Origin: Mycobacterium sp. 1554424.7
GTDB lineage: Bacteria > Actinomycetota > Actinomycetes > Mycobacteriales > Mycobacteriaceae
DNA length: 64,000 bases
Assembly (NCBI RefSeq): GCF_001665295.1
Contig: NZ_LZSE01000078.1
Span: 124,001 to 188,000, forward strand
Direction of reading: 5' to 3'
Under the pieces are notes generated by a model. It searched no databases and was not told where the DNA came from. It saw nothing but the letters and a program-made list of their open reading frames with translations. Of the stretch, positions 1 through 8,138 are shown in pieces. The position numbers and the translations under genes were made by a program. Every line of letters starts with the position of its first letter. Position 1 is the stretch's first letter.

Positions 1-709
1 AGCGCTGCGAATTGCTTCGTTTGTTCATGCCGAACGCCTCGATCGCGACCTGGCTGCCCGGCGCGCTGAGCGCGGTGAACGTTTCGAACAGGCGGTCCTG
101 CGCGTCGCTCGGCAGGTACGGCAGCAGGCCTTCGGCGAGCCACGCCGTGGGCTGGGTGCGGTCGAAGCCGGCGGCGGTCAGGGCCGCGGGCCAGTCGTCG
201 CGCAGATCTACCGGGACAGGGCGCCGGCTGGCGGTGGGTATCGCCCCGTGCCGTTCCAAGATTCCGGTCTTGTACTCGAGCACCTTGGGCTGGTCGATCT
301 CGTACACCGCGGTGCCCGGCGCCCAATTCAACCGGTAGGCCCGCGAGTCCAGCCCGGCCGCCAGGATCACGACCTGCCGAATCCCGGCGCTGACGGCGTT
401 GCCGAAGTACTCGTCGAAGAAGTGGGTGCGCACCGCCTGGTAGTCGATGCCGAGCCGATGCCCGCGTTGGCCCTGCGGATCGCCGTCGAGCCAGGCCAGC
501 TCGGGGTCGGCCAGCCGCGCCCACGCGTTCCCGGCCGACGACACCAAGAGACGGGCAAACTCGTCGCGGATCAGCGGACCGGGTCCGGCCGTTTCCGCAG
601 CGCGCGCCGCGGCGACGCCCAGCGCGGTGGCACCGACCAGTTCGGTGATGGCCCAGCTGTCGCCGGCGGTACGTAAGGAAGGTGGTAACGAGGCGTCCAC
701 ATCAGTCAT
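1..709 (-). CDS. SAM-dependent methyltransferase, TIGR00027 family (3' end missing)
   Basis: This gene reads leftward and runs off the window edge, so only about 236 N-terminal residues are present. The start is ATG at 709 ([19 protein letters not shown]). Visible signatures of the mycobacterial leucine-carboxyl-type methyltransferase group are [24 protein letters not shown], the SAM-binding stretch [15 protein letters not shown], the acidic motif [12 protein letters not shown] and [10 protein letters not shown]. These proteins come in many paralogues in mycobacteria and their substrates are mostly unknown. It matches the position of the Rv0145/Rv0146 methyltransferases of M. tuberculosis (from memory). 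The family call is secure; a specific role is not. Confidence 0.9.
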   Translation of the reverse strand, partial: MTDVDASLPPSLRTAGDSWAITELVGATALGVAAARAAETAGPGPLIRDEFARLLVSSAGNAWARLADPELAWLDGDPQGQRGHRLGIDYQAVRTHFFDEYFGNAVSAGIRQVVILAAGLDSRAYRLNWAPGTAVYEIDQPKVLEYKTGILERHGAIPTASRRPVPVDLRDDWPAALTAAGFDRTQPTAWLAEGLLPYLPSDAQDRLFETFTALSAPGSQVAIEAFGMNKRSNSQR

Positions 710-792
710 GGCGCCACCATGCTACCGAAGAAGTTAGTTAGCCTATACGCTTTGTGCGCAACTTCACTGCCCGAGGCGCGGCGTCCGGCCGG

Positions 793-1428
793 TCAGGTCT
801 CCGGACGCCAGAGCGCACCTTCCAGCAGCCTGCGCAGGACGTCGCTGATCGCCAGGATCTCCTCGTAGCTGCGGATGTAGCCGGCGTAAAACCCGACCCC
901 GCAGAGCACGACGATTAGCGTCTCGACCAATGCGGACGCATCGATATCGGGGGCGACCTCCTGGCGCTCGATTGCCTCGTTGACCGCCGACGCCAGAAAT
1001 TCCCGGCTAATTTTGACCGAATCAATTTCAGCTCCGCTCAATTCCGGATGCCGTTGCGATTCGAGCACGGCGGCAATCAGAAACGCCGAGACGGCGGGAT
1101 TGTCGGAGTTTGCCCGCACCGCGGCGGTGATGAACGCCGTCAGCCGCCCCGTCAGCGTGGTTTCGCTCTCCGCCTGCCGAATGCCCGCCCCGATGACGAG
1201 GCCGTTGGTCTGCTTCAGGACCTCGCGATACAACAGCCGCTTGGTGGAAAAGTAGTGGTTGATGGCGGGTCTGGTCAGGTCGGCGCGGGCCGCGATCGCC
1301 TGGAACGTCGCACCGTCGTAACCACGTTCGGCGAACACCAGGCGAGCCGCCTGCATGATCCGCTGGCGCGTCTCGTCCGCCTTTGCGGCGGGCGGTCGCC
1401 CCGGGCGGCGACTCGCCACTGGTGACAT
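793..1428 (-). CDS. TetR-family transcriptional regulator, second gene of the pirin operon
   Basis: A 211-residue TetR/AcrR repressor. The N-terminal helix-turn-helix is plain at about residues 20-65 (TRQRIMQAARLVFAERGYDG, then LTRPAINHYFSTKRLLYREV). The rest is the variable ligand-binding domain. It starts 2 bp after the stop of the pirin-like gene upstream, so the two form an operon. The TetR probably represses that operon through the 24-bp near-perfect palindrome at 2422-2445 (inference). The ligand is unknown. An upstream ATG in another frame exists, but the chosen ATG continues directly into the conserved domain. Confidence 0.9.
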   Translation of the reverse strand: MSPVASRRPGRPPAAKADETRQRIMQAARLVFAERGYDGATFQAIAARADLTRPAINHYFSTKRLLYREVLKQTNGLVIGAGIRQAESETTLTGRLTAFITAAVRANSDNPAVSAFLIAAVLESQRHPELSGAEIDSVKISREFLASAVNEAIERQEVAPDIDASALVETLIVVLCGVGFYAGYIRSYEEILAISDVLRRLLEGALWRPET

Positions 1429-1430
1429 TT

Positions 1431-2393
1431 CTAGAGTGTGCCACCGCCGCGGTGTGGCATTAGCGCATTTGGCGGAATACTGCCGAATTTTCCGGATTGG
1501 TAGTCCTGCAGGGCCTCGACCAATTCGGCGCGACTGTTCATCACGAAAGGCCCGTAGTGGAATACCGGCTCGCGAATGGGCCGACCGCCGAGCAGCAGCA
1601 CGTCAATCGCCTGCCGATCCGCGCCCACGGTGATCCGGTCGCCCGGTCCGAGCACGGCCAGTTGCCCCTGCCGGATCGGGTGGCGGACGGGACCGACGTA
1701 CCCGCTCCCGGACAGCACGTACACCAGCGCATTGAAATCGCGCCGCCACGGAATGTTGAGCCGCGCCCCGTTTTCAACCGTCGCGTGCGCCATCGTGATC
1801 GGCGTGTGGGTGATCCCGGGGCCGCGGTGACCGTCGATTTCGCCCGCGATGATCCGGACCAGAGCTCCGCCGTCGTCCGACGCGAGCAGCGCGGCGTCGC
1901 CACCCTCGATGGCCTGATACCGGGGCGCCGCGGACTTGTCCCGCTTCGGCAAATTCACCCACAACTGGATGCCGTGGAAGACGCAACCGCTTTCGACCAG
2001 CTCGGCCGGCGGCGTCTCGATGTGCAGGATGCCCGAGCCCGCGGTCATCCATTGCGTCGCGCCGTCGGTGATCAGGCCTCCGCCGCCGTGCGAATCCTGG
2101 TGGGCGAACTTGCCGTCGATCATGTAGGTGACGGTTTCGAACCCGCGGTGCGGATGCCAATCGGTCCCCCTGGGCTCGCCCGGCTGGTACTCCACCTCGC
2201 CCATCTGGTCCATATGCACGAAGGGATCCAAGGCAGCGGTGCTGACCCCGGCGAACGCGCGGACCACCGGGAAACCCTCGCCCTCGTAGCCGCGCGGGCC
2301 GGTGGTGATCGATCGAACCGGCCGCTCGGTCTCGGCGGGCCCTGCGGCGCCGACGCGCGGAAGCGTCAGAGTGTCCGCGGTTACAGCGGGCAT
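1431..2393 (-). CDS. Pirin family protein (bicupin)
   Basis: A 320-residue pirin. Family signatures are FVHMDQMGEVEYQPGEPRG near residue 60, WHPHRGFETVTYMIDG, and HQDSHGGGGLITDGATQWMT near residues 95-115. The His and Glu residues in these motifs bind the metal in the N-terminal cupin. The second cupin (LNIPWRRDFNALVYVLSG) and the pirin C-terminal domain follow. Pirins are non-heme iron proteins; some have quercetinase activity and others are redox sensors. The start ATG is preceded by AAGGAGGACAAC, a strong ribosome-binding site. A TetR gene follows after 2 bp and a palindromic operator precedes the gene, so expression is probably under autoregulated repression. The physiological substrate is unknown. 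Confidence 0.92.
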   Translation of the reverse strand: MPAVTADTLTLPRVGAAGPAETERPVRSITTGPRGYEGEGFPVVRAFAGVSTAALDPFVHMDQMGEVEYQPGEPRGTDWHPHRGFETVTYMIDGKFAHQDSHGGGGLITDGATQWMTAGSGILHIETPPAELVESGCVFHGIQLWVNLPKRDKSAAPRYQAIEGGDAALLASDDGGALVRIIAGEIDGHRGPGITHTPITMAHATVENGARLNIPWRRDFNALVYVLSGSGYVGPVRHPIRQGQLAVLGPGDRITVGADRQAIDVLLLGGRPIREPVFHYGPFVMNSRAELVEALQDYQSGKFGSIPPNALMPHRGGGTL

Positions 2394-2421
2394 GTTGTCC
2401 TCCTTAGGTTAGGATGCCCAT

Positions 2422-2445
2422 ATAACCGGACCGCAGTCCGATTAT
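2422..2445. promoter_or_regulatory. Palindromic operator between pirin-tetR operon and clc gene
   Basis: Two 10-bp arms, ATAACCGGAC and GTCCGATTAT, surround CGCA and match as inverted repeats with one mismatch. The site lies 29 bp upstream of the pirin start and 24 bp upstream of the ClC start. Its size and symmetry fit a TetR dimer site. The most likely binder is the TetR encoded second in the pirin operon (inference). Confidence 0.7.
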
Positions 2446-2468
2446 TCCCCTCTGCCTAAGATGTCCTG

Positions 2469-3917
2469 GTGCCCGGGGAAGAACCGACGAATGACGGCCC
2501 CCGGGCCGCGGACACCCCAGGGACCCCAGTGGCCCCGGCCCGCGCCGCCGGCGGACGGTTCGGCGCATCGATCCGCAAGTCGGGATACCTGCAGAAGTGG
2601 CTGCTACTGGGCGTCACGATCGGCGTCATCGCCGGCCTCGGGGCCGTCGTCTTCTACGTCGCGCTGGAGTACACCGCCGAGTTCCTGCTCGGCTACCTCG
2701 CTGGCTACCACCTCCCGACGCCCGTCGGGGAGGGCGGCAGCCACGGGTCCTCCGGGTTCAGCCGGGCATGGGCGATCCCGCTGGTGACGACGGGCGGAGC
2801 GTTGCTGTCCGCGTTGATCGTGGCGAAGCTGGCCCCGGAGGCCACCGGTCACGGCACCGACGAAGCCATCGAGGCGGTGCACGGTGATCCCCGCGCCATC
2901 CGGTTCCGGGCGGTGCTGGTGAAGATGGTGGCCAGCGCGCTGACCATCGGTTCGGGCGGTTCGGCCGGCCGCGAAGGCCCGACGGCACAAATCTCGGCGG
3001 GCTTCTCGTCGTTGCTCACCCGACGGCTGAATCTGTCTGACGAGGACGGCCGGACGGCGGTCGCGCTGGGCATCGGCGCCGGAATCGGCGCCATCTTCGC
3101 CGCGCCTCTGGGCGGGGCAGTGCTGGCCGCCTCGATCCCCTACCGCGACGACTTCGACTATCGCTACCTGCTGCCGGGTTTCATCACCTCCGGCACGGCC
3201 TATGCCGTGCTCGGCGCCTTCTTGGGCTTCGATCCGCTGTTCGGGTACATCGACGCCGAGTACCGCTTCGAGAGGGCCTGGCCGCTGCTGTGGTTCGTGG
3301 TAATCGGTCTGGCCTCGGCCGCCGTCGGCTACCTGTACGCCCGCACGTTCCACACCGCGGTGCGGCTTACCCACCGATTGCCCGGCGGGCCGGTGCTCAA
3401 GCCGGCGCTGGGCGGCCTGCTCGTCGGCCTGCTGGGGTTGCTGATTCCGCAGATCCTGAGCAGTGGCTACGGCTGGGCGCAGCTGGCGGCCGACCGCACG
3501 TCGCTGATGGCGATCCCGCTGTGGATCGTCGTCGTTCTTCCGATCGCCAAGATCGTCGCCACCTCGCTGTCCATCGGGACCGGCGGATCCGGCGGGCTGT
3601 TCGGCCCAGGGATCGTGATCGGCGCCTTCGTGGGGGCCGCCGTCTGGCGGCTGGGCGAGCTGTCCGGGCTGCCCGGGGTGCCGCACGAGCCGGGCATCTT
3701 CGTCGTAGTCGGGATGATGGCCTGCTTCGGCAGCGTCGCCCGCGCGCCGCTGGCGATCATGATCATGGTCGCCGAGATGACCGGCTCGTTTTCGGTGGTG
3801 CCGGGCGCGATCCTCGCCGTCGGGATCGCGGCGTTGGTGCTGTCGCGCACCAACGTCACGATCTACGAGACCCAGCGGCTGAACCGCGAGGCCGCCGCGG
3901 CCGAACGCGGTAGCTAG
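2469..3917 (+). CDS. ClC-family chloride channel / H+-Cl- antiporter
   Basis: A 482-residue integral membrane protein of the ClC family, matching Rv0143c in position and length. Selectivity motifs are visible: GSGGSAGREGP at residues 161-171, including the gating glutamate E169 of GREGP, and GTGGSGGLFGPG at residues 370-381. No C-terminal CBS domains follow. The glutamate is the residue that couples chloride and proton movement in this family. The start is GTG at 2469, without a convincing ribosome-binding site, so a leaderless transcript is possible. The last two codons converge on dps, and the two stop codons share the tetranucleotide CTAG at 3914-3917. Ion selectivity and the channel or exchanger mode cannot be told from sequence. 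Confidence 0.95.
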   Translation: MPGEEPTNDGPRAADTPGTPVAPARAAGGRFGASIRKSGYLQKWLLLGVTIGVIAGLGAVVFYVALEYTAEFLLGYLAGYHLPTPVGEGGSHGSSGFSRAWAIPLVTTGGALLSALIVAKLAPEATGHGTDEAIEAVHGDPRAIRFRAVLVKMVASALTIGSGGSAGREGPTAQISAGFSSLLTRRLNLSDEDGRTAVALGIGAGIGAIFAAPLGGAVLAASIPYRDDFDYRYLLPGFITSGTAYAVLGAFLGFDPLFGYIDAEYRFERAWPLLWFVVIGLASAAVGYLYARTFHTAVRLTHRLPGGPVLKPALGGLLVGLLGLLIPQILSSGYGWAQLAADRTSLMAIPLWIVVVLPIAKIVATSLSIGTGGSGGLFGPGIVIGAFVGAAVWRLGELSGLPGVPHEPGIFVVVGMMACFGSVARAPLAIMIMVAEMTGSFSVVPGAILAVGIAALVLSRTNVTIYETQRLNREAAAAERGS

Positions 3918-4462
3918 GACTTGCGGCGGGCGGTGCTCGCCGCGCCCTTTTCGGTGTTCTTGCCCTCGTGGGCCAGCTTGCCGCCGGCGCTTTCCAGATG
4001 CGCCCGGACAAACCATTGGAACTTCTCGAGCTGCCCCGCCTGCCCGATCAACAAATCCTGGGTCACCTGGTCGAGTTCGTCAGTCTCGTCAATGGATTGG
4101 CGGATGTCCTCGATGACGCCGTTGTAGACGATGTCCAGTGCGGCCAGGTGCGCCTGGACGGTGTCGCGGCCGACGGAGTAGTCGTCCCAGGAGCGATCCT
4201 TGATGATCGCGCCCGGCGTGCCCTGCGGCGAAGCGCCAAGCGCCGCAATGCGTTCGGCGACGTCGTCGGCGAAGTTGCGCACCGCTTCCACTTGCGGATC
4301 GATCATCTCGTGCACACCAATGAAGTTCGGGCCCACCACGTTCCAGTGGATGTGCTTCAACGTGAGATGCAAATCGTTATAGGTGCTCAGTTGCTTTTGC
4401 AGCAGCTCGGTCAATCGAGCCGCCTGCTTGTCGGTCAATCCCGGAATAGTGAACTGAGTCAT
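3914..4462 (-). CDS. dps: Dps-family DNA-binding ferritin-like protein
   Basis: A 182-residue Dps protein, close in sequence and length to M. smegmatis Dps1. The intersubunit ferroxidase ligands known from that protein fall at the same numbers: H39, H51, D66 and E70. The C-terminal tail (about residues 162-182) is rich in Lys and Arg and is of the kind that binds DNA in mycobacterial Dps. The dodecamer oxidises iron with peroxide, stores it, and compacts DNA in starvation or stress. M. tuberculosis lacks a dps gene as far as I recall, so this is an accessory gene inside the otherwise conserved stretch. It converges with the ClC gene, sharing CTAG for both stops. Confidence 0.96.
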   Translation of the reverse strand: MTQFTIPGLTDKQAARLTELLQKQLSTYNDLHLTLKHIHWNVVGPNFIGVHEMIDPQVEAVRNFADDVAERIAALGASPQGTPGAIIKDRSWDDYSVGRDTVQAHLAALDIVYNGVIEDIRQSIDETDELDQVTQDLLIGQAGQLEKFQWFVRAHLESAGGKLAHEGKNTEKGAASTARRKS

Positions 4463-4549
4463 TGCTTTTCCCTGGCTCCCTTCCTCGCGGTTCCATACGG
4501 TGCTTGCCCTGCTGGGTACCCGATGGCCAACCTGGAAAACACGGCGGCG

Positions 4550-5461
4550 TCAGAGCGTGTGGATTTGCTGCACCGGAAGCCTGGCGCCGCGGCGCGGTTC
4601 GTATGCCAGCCCGCTGGCCTCGAGCAGCCGAACCACTCGGTGGCGGTGGGGGCGCATCGGTTCGAGCAGTTCGAGCATCGCCGCGTCGTCGACGGGCCGG
4701 CCGAGTAGCGTCCAGCCGATCATCTTCGGGATGTGGTAGTCGCCCACCGATACGGCGTCGGCGTCACCGAACGCGCGCTGCGCGGTTTCGGCCGCGGTCC
4801 ATTCGCCCACCCCGGGCAGGGATGTCAACGCCTGACGGACCTGCTCCGCGGGCCGTGACACCAGCCGCTCCAGCGAGGCCGCGCGCCGCGCACAGCTCAC
4901 CACGGTCTGCGCCCGTCTCGGGTCGACATTGGCGCGATGAAACTCCCACGACGGGATGTGCCGCCACGCCTCGGCCGACGGCGGCACCCGCATCCCCGCC
5001 GGTGCCGGGCCGGGCGCGGGCGTCCCGTGCTTGGAGACTAGGACGCGCCACGCCCGAAACGCGTCGGCGCCGGGCACCCGCTGTTCGATGATCGCCGGGA
5101 TCAGGGCCTCCAGCACCCGTCCGGTGCGGCCCAGCCGTAGGTGCGGCACGCGTCGGTGGGCGGCGGCGACGACCGGGTCTCGCGGGTGGAAGTCCGACGC
5201 GTCGTCGTCGGCGCCCAGCAGCGCGGGCAGCGTCTCGAGGAACTCGTGCGCGCCGGCACCCCAAGCCACGCAATGGGCCGCGTCGGCGGCCGCGCGGCTG
5301 ACCCGCGCCGTGACGGGCCCGCTGGGAAGCAGGCTGGTTCGCCAGATGGTGCCGTCGCCGGGCAGCCGGAAGCACGGGTCGCGGGGACCGCGGCGCAGGG
5401 GCGCCAGGGTGTGCCCGAAGCTCGCCGCCCCGGAGAAGGTCACCGTCCGCGCGCTGCTCAA
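4550..5461 (-). CDS. AlkA-like DNA-3-methyladenine glycosylase (Rv0142-like)
   Basis: About 303 residues, with a helix-hairpin-helix-GPD fold in the C-terminal half. The hairpin LPGVGEWTA lies near residues 215-223. The following VGDYHIPK carries the expected catalytic aspartate at about D241. The N-terminal region resembles the AlkA N-terminal beta domain. Such enzymes excise alkylated bases from DNA. The position matches Rv0142. The start is uncertain: the frame has no ATG, and TTG at 5461 is the furthest standard start that still gives a sensible N-terminus. The open frame continues a further 12 codons upstream, to a stop at about 5500. Confidence 0.85.
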   Translation of the reverse strand: MSSARTVTFSGAASFGHTLAPLRRGPRDPCFRLPGDGTIWRTSLLPSGPVTARVSRAAADAAHCVAWGAGAHEFLETLPALLGADDDASDFHPRDPVVAAAHRRVPHLRLGRTGRVLEALIPAIIEQRVPGADAFRAWRVLVSKHGTPAPGPAPAGMRVPPSAEAWRHIPSWEFHRANVDPRRAQTVVSCARRAASLERLVSRPAEQVRQALTSLPGVGEWTAAETAQRAFGDADAVSVGDYHIPKMIGWTLLGRPVDDAAMLELLEPMRPHRHRVVRLLEASGLAYEPRRGARLPVQQIHTL

Positions 5462-5552
5462 CCGGTACCCCGCAATCTGGCCAAGCCACAGCTAGTTGTA
5501 CGGATCGCGCCGATTGACCGCCAACGATCCACCAAGACAGTATTGCGATGTG

Positions 5553-5957
5553 ATGACGCCTTTCGATGGCCCGCACACCGAACTCGCGTGGATGTTCCTG
5601 CAGAGCATCAGCGAGGGCGGCGACGTGGACGAGGGCTTTGCGCTGCTGAGCGACGACTTCACCTACTGGAGTCTTTACACCCGCATAGCTTTCGACAAGG
5701 CGACCTTGCGGCAATCGGTCGACTGGCGCAAGCGGACACTGGAACTCACCGTCGATCTGCGCAGCTGCTTCACCGAGGGCGACACGGTGGTGGTTGAGGC
5801 CAACGCCTCCGGCACCACCACCGACGGCGTCGAGTACGACAGCCCCTTCGTGTGCATCTTCGAAACACGCGACGGGATGATCGTCTCGATGCGCGAATAC
5901 AGCGACACCCGCGCGCAGGAGCGGGCGCTGCCGCGGTCACCCGGTAGGGGCTACTGA
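5553..5957 (+). CDS. NTF2-like / SnoaL-fold protein (Rv0141c-like)
   Basis: A 134-residue NTF2-fold protein. It begins MTPFDGPHTELAWMFLQ and has the usual small-barrel pattern ending in FETRDGMIVSMREYSDT. Members of the fold bind or isomerise small hydrophobic molecules; no substrate can be assigned. GTG at 5550 directly precedes the ATG and could also be used. It matches Rv0141c in order and size. The 3' end overlaps the convergent DUF427 gene by 21 bp. Confidence 0.82.
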   Translation: MTPFDGPHTELAWMFLQSISEGGDVDEGFALLSDDFTYWSLYTRIAFDKATLRQSVDWRKRTLELTVDLRSCFTEGDTVVVEANASGTTTDGVEYDSPFVCIFETRDGMIVSMREYSDTRAQERALPRSPGRGY

Positions 5958-6320
5958 GATCTCCGCCTTGTTCGGATAGAAGGCGACGTGCCCCGCGATC
6001 GCCGCGACGGCGGGGTAGGGCTGCTCGTACGTCCAGATCACGTCGTCGACGGTCTCACCGGCCGAGGTGGTCACGCTGTAGTAGCTGGCGTCACCCTTGA
6101 ACGGGCAGTAGGTGCTGGTCTCCGTGCGGGTCAGCCGGTCGGAGACCACGTCGCCTATCGGAATGTATTGCACCGCAGGCAGAGTCGCTTCGCGCAACTC
6201 CAACGCCGCGGTCGTGTCCGCGACGAGCTCGCCGTTGACGCGGACCTGCACCCGGCCCCTCGTCGGCTCGATGGTGATCGGGTGCCCGGCGCTCGGTTCC
6301 AGGACTTGACGGTGGGCCAT
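5937..6320 (-). CDS. DUF427 domain protein (Rv0140-like)
   Basis: A 127-residue protein with the DUF427 signature TYCPFKGDASYYSV near residues 70-85 and the tail IAGHVAFYPNKAEI. DUF427 proteins are small beta-barrel proteins of unknown function, common in actinobacteria. The ATG at 6320 is chosen over upstream in-frame codons because GAGGAGGT sits 6 bases before it. It matches Rv0140 in position and length. Confidence 0.88.
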   Translation of the reverse strand: MAHRQVLEPSAGHPITIEPTRGRVQVRVNGELVADTTAALELREATLPAVQYIPIGDVVSDRLTRTETSTYCPFKGDASYYSVTTSAGETVDDVIWTYEQPYPAVAAIAGHVAFYPNKAEISVAPTG

Positions 6321-6441
6321 GGTCGATACCTCCTCAGACGCGGATATCGATTTCAACACCGATCGCTGTCGAAGACTTCCCGGCGGCCGACCCACCGTAT
6401 TGCTGCCCAGGCCCGCCAACTGAAACGGGGAACGCGCGCGC

Positions 6442-7482
6442 CTATTCGGCCTGCGCGGCGGTGCTGTCTTTCGCCTTGGTTCGACCGGCCGCGCCCTTCA
6501 TGGCGGCCCAGAACCGGGCAGCCTCGCGGATCGATTCCTCGACCGGGCGCGGCTGCCAGCCCAGTTCCCGCCTCGCCTTGCCGCTGTCGACGGGGGCCTC
6601 GGCGCGCATCATCCGCACCGACTTGAGGCTGAGCTCGGAGTCCTTGCCGGTGAGTCGCGCCCGCAGGGTGCCGAACGCGGCCAGGGCGTAGAGCACCGGC
6701 ACCGAGATCGCGCGTCGCGGCGGCGGCACGCCCGCCTCGTCGGCCGCGATTCGCACCACATCGTTCAGCGCGAACATCCGCTCGGAGACCAGGTACCGCT
6801 CCCCGATGCGGCCGCGCTCGGCGGCCAGGATCATGGCGCGGGCGGCGTCGTCCACGCCGACGACCTCGAGCTGGATGCCGTTCATCAGGAAGGGCAGCTT
6901 GCCGAACACCGCGCCGGCGATGAAAGCGCCGTGGGGGGTGCCGCCCCAGTCCCCGTTGCCGTACGTCGTCGAGACACACATCGCGACGGCGGGCAGCCCA
7001 GCCTCGGCCACGTAGCGCATCACCAAATCTTCGGCCTGGACCCGGGATTCGACATATGGGGTCAGGCCGCGCGGGTCGATGACGTCCTCTTCGGTCGCCA
7101 CATGCCCATGCCGCCGGCCCACGGTCGCGTAGGTGCTGGTGAAGACGAACCTGCGCAGGCCGGGTTGCTTGACGGCGACGTCGAGAACGTTGCGCAGGCC
7201 TTCGACGTTGGTGCGAAACAACGGCGACGGGTCACGCAGCCAGGCGCGGGTGTCGACCACGCAGTAGTAGACGTCGTCGACGCCGTCCATCGCCTCGCGC
7301 ACCGTGTCGGTGTCGAAGACGTCGCCCAGGAACCGGGTGACCTGCAGGTCGTCGATGCTGCGGGTGTTGGCGCCCGGGCGCACCATCACCCGCACCTCGG
7401 CGCCGTCGGCTACGAGCTGGCGGGTCACGTGCGAACCCAGAAAGCCGTTGGCGCCGATGACCAGCTTGGGTTTCGCGCTCAC
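6442..7482 (-). CDS. NAD-dependent epimerase/dehydratase, extended SDR (Rv0139-like)
   Basis: A 346-residue extended short-chain dehydrogenase. The Rossmann glycine motif is GANGFLGSH at residues 10-18. The catalytic serine region is FVFTSTYATVG near residue 116. The usual YxxxK appears as Y143-V-E-S-R147, so Arg replaces the catalytic Lys. The start GTG overlaps the stop of the upstream SnoaL-like gene (GTGA at 7479-7482), so the pair is translationally coupled, as for Rv0138-Rv0139. The family acts on sugar nucleotides, hydroxysteroids or flavonoid-like carbonyls; the substrate here is unknown, and the Lys-to-Arg change leaves its activity open. Confidence 0.9.
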   Translation of the reverse strand: MSAKPKLVIGANGFLGSHVTRQLVADGAEVRVMVRPGANTRSIDDLQVTRFLGDVFDTDTVREAMDGVDDVYYCVVDTRAWLRDPSPLFRTNVEGLRNVLDVAVKQPGLRRFVFTSTYATVGRRHGHVATEEDVIDPRGLTPYVESRVQAEDLVMRYVAEAGLPAVAMCVSTTYGNGDWGGTPHGAFIAGAVFGKLPFLMNGIQLEVVGVDDAARAMILAAERGRIGERYLVSERMFALNDVVRIAADEAGVPPPRRAISVPVLYALAAFGTLRARLTGKDSELSLKSVRMMRAEAPVDSGKARRELGWQPRPVEESIREAARFWAAMKGAAGRTKAKDSTAAQAE

Positions 7483-7985
7483 TGCTGACCGCCGTTCTGT
7501 TGCATCCAGCGCGCCGCGTCGTCGTCGAGGGTGCCCAGCGCCTGCGCCTTGCGGCACCACTTCATCCCCGCGCGCAAGAAGCGCAGCGGGTTGTAGATGT
7601 CCTCCTCGCGGCTCCACAGGCCGTCGCCGGCGTACGTGATGATGGTGATATTCGTGGCGCTGATGACGCTGCCGTCGCCGGGGTCGCGCATCGGGTTGTC
7701 CAGTTCGAGGATGACCCGCCCGGTGGGCTCGTCGATGACCGACCACAGCGTGGGAAACGCGACCATGTGGCTGCCCGGGAAGGTCGTCATCGTCTGCTTG
7801 ATCCACTCGCGCACCTCGTCGCGGCCCCGCATGGTGCCCGCCGCGTGCTCGATGTACTCGACGTCCGGCGTGTACTGCTCGACCCAGGCGTCCCAGTCCC
7901 GGGTCTCGGCCGCCCGGGCGACGGTTTCCTCGAATTTCTCGAAGGCGGCGGCGAGTTCGCTGCGGGAGAACGAACTAGTAGTCAT
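7479..7985 (-). CDS. SnoaL-like NTF2-fold protein (Rv0138-like)
   Basis: A 168-residue NTF2-fold protein (Rv0138 is 167). It begins MTTSSFSRSELAAAFEKF and contains the fold pattern AAETRDWDAWVEQYTPDVEY then GRDEVREWIKQTM. Hydratases, isomerases and binding proteins share this fold, and no catalytic assignment is safe. It is the first gene of a coupled pair with the epimerase. A perfect TAGAAC-AC-GTTCTA palindrome lies 8 bp before its start and fits the published KstR operator pattern, hinting at control with sterol or lipid catabolism. There is no Shine-Dalgarno sequence. Confidence 0.85.
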   Translation of the reverse strand: MTTSSFSRSELAAAFEKFEETVARAAETRDWDAWVEQYTPDVEYIEHAAGTMRGRDEVREWIKQTMTTFPGSHMVAFPTLWSVIDEPTGRVILELDNPMRDPGDGSVISATNITIITYAGDGLWSREEDIYNPLRFLRAGMKWCRKAQALGTLDDDAARWMQQNGGQQ

Positions 7986-7993
7986 GCCAAAAC

Positions 7994-8007
7994 TAGAACA
8001 CGTTCTA
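7994..8007. promoter_or_regulatory. KstR-type operator candidate
   Basis: TAGAACACGTTCTA is a perfect inverted repeat (TAGAAC, 2-bp spacer, GTTCTA). It satisfies TnnAACnnGTTnnA, the mycobacterial KstR consensus as I recall it. It sits 8 bp upstream of the ATG at 7985, where a bound repressor would block transcription or initiation. A different TetR with a similar site cannot be excluded. Confidence 0.6.
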
Positions 8008-8138
8008 TTGACGTTTGTCGAGCATTTGCTCGGCGACATCGCGCGCCCGCAGCGCCCGAGCGGTTATGCGGAATAATCGGAGGATCGCCGCGGGTTGCAC
8101 GCGACTGCGGGTAGCGAGACGGTAAGGAGGGGCAAGCA

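Noticed and set aside
2401-2420. TTAGGTTAGG upstream of the pirin gene, resembling half an IdeR iron box
   Set aside because: Only the left half matches the 19-bp IdeR palindrome; the right half does not, and the segment overlaps the pirin ribosome-binding region.
2604-4016. Long open frame on the - strand opposite the ClC gene
   Set aside because: Arg/Gln/Asp-rich low-complexity translation typical of an antisense shadow; the ClC protein on the + strand has clear motifs.
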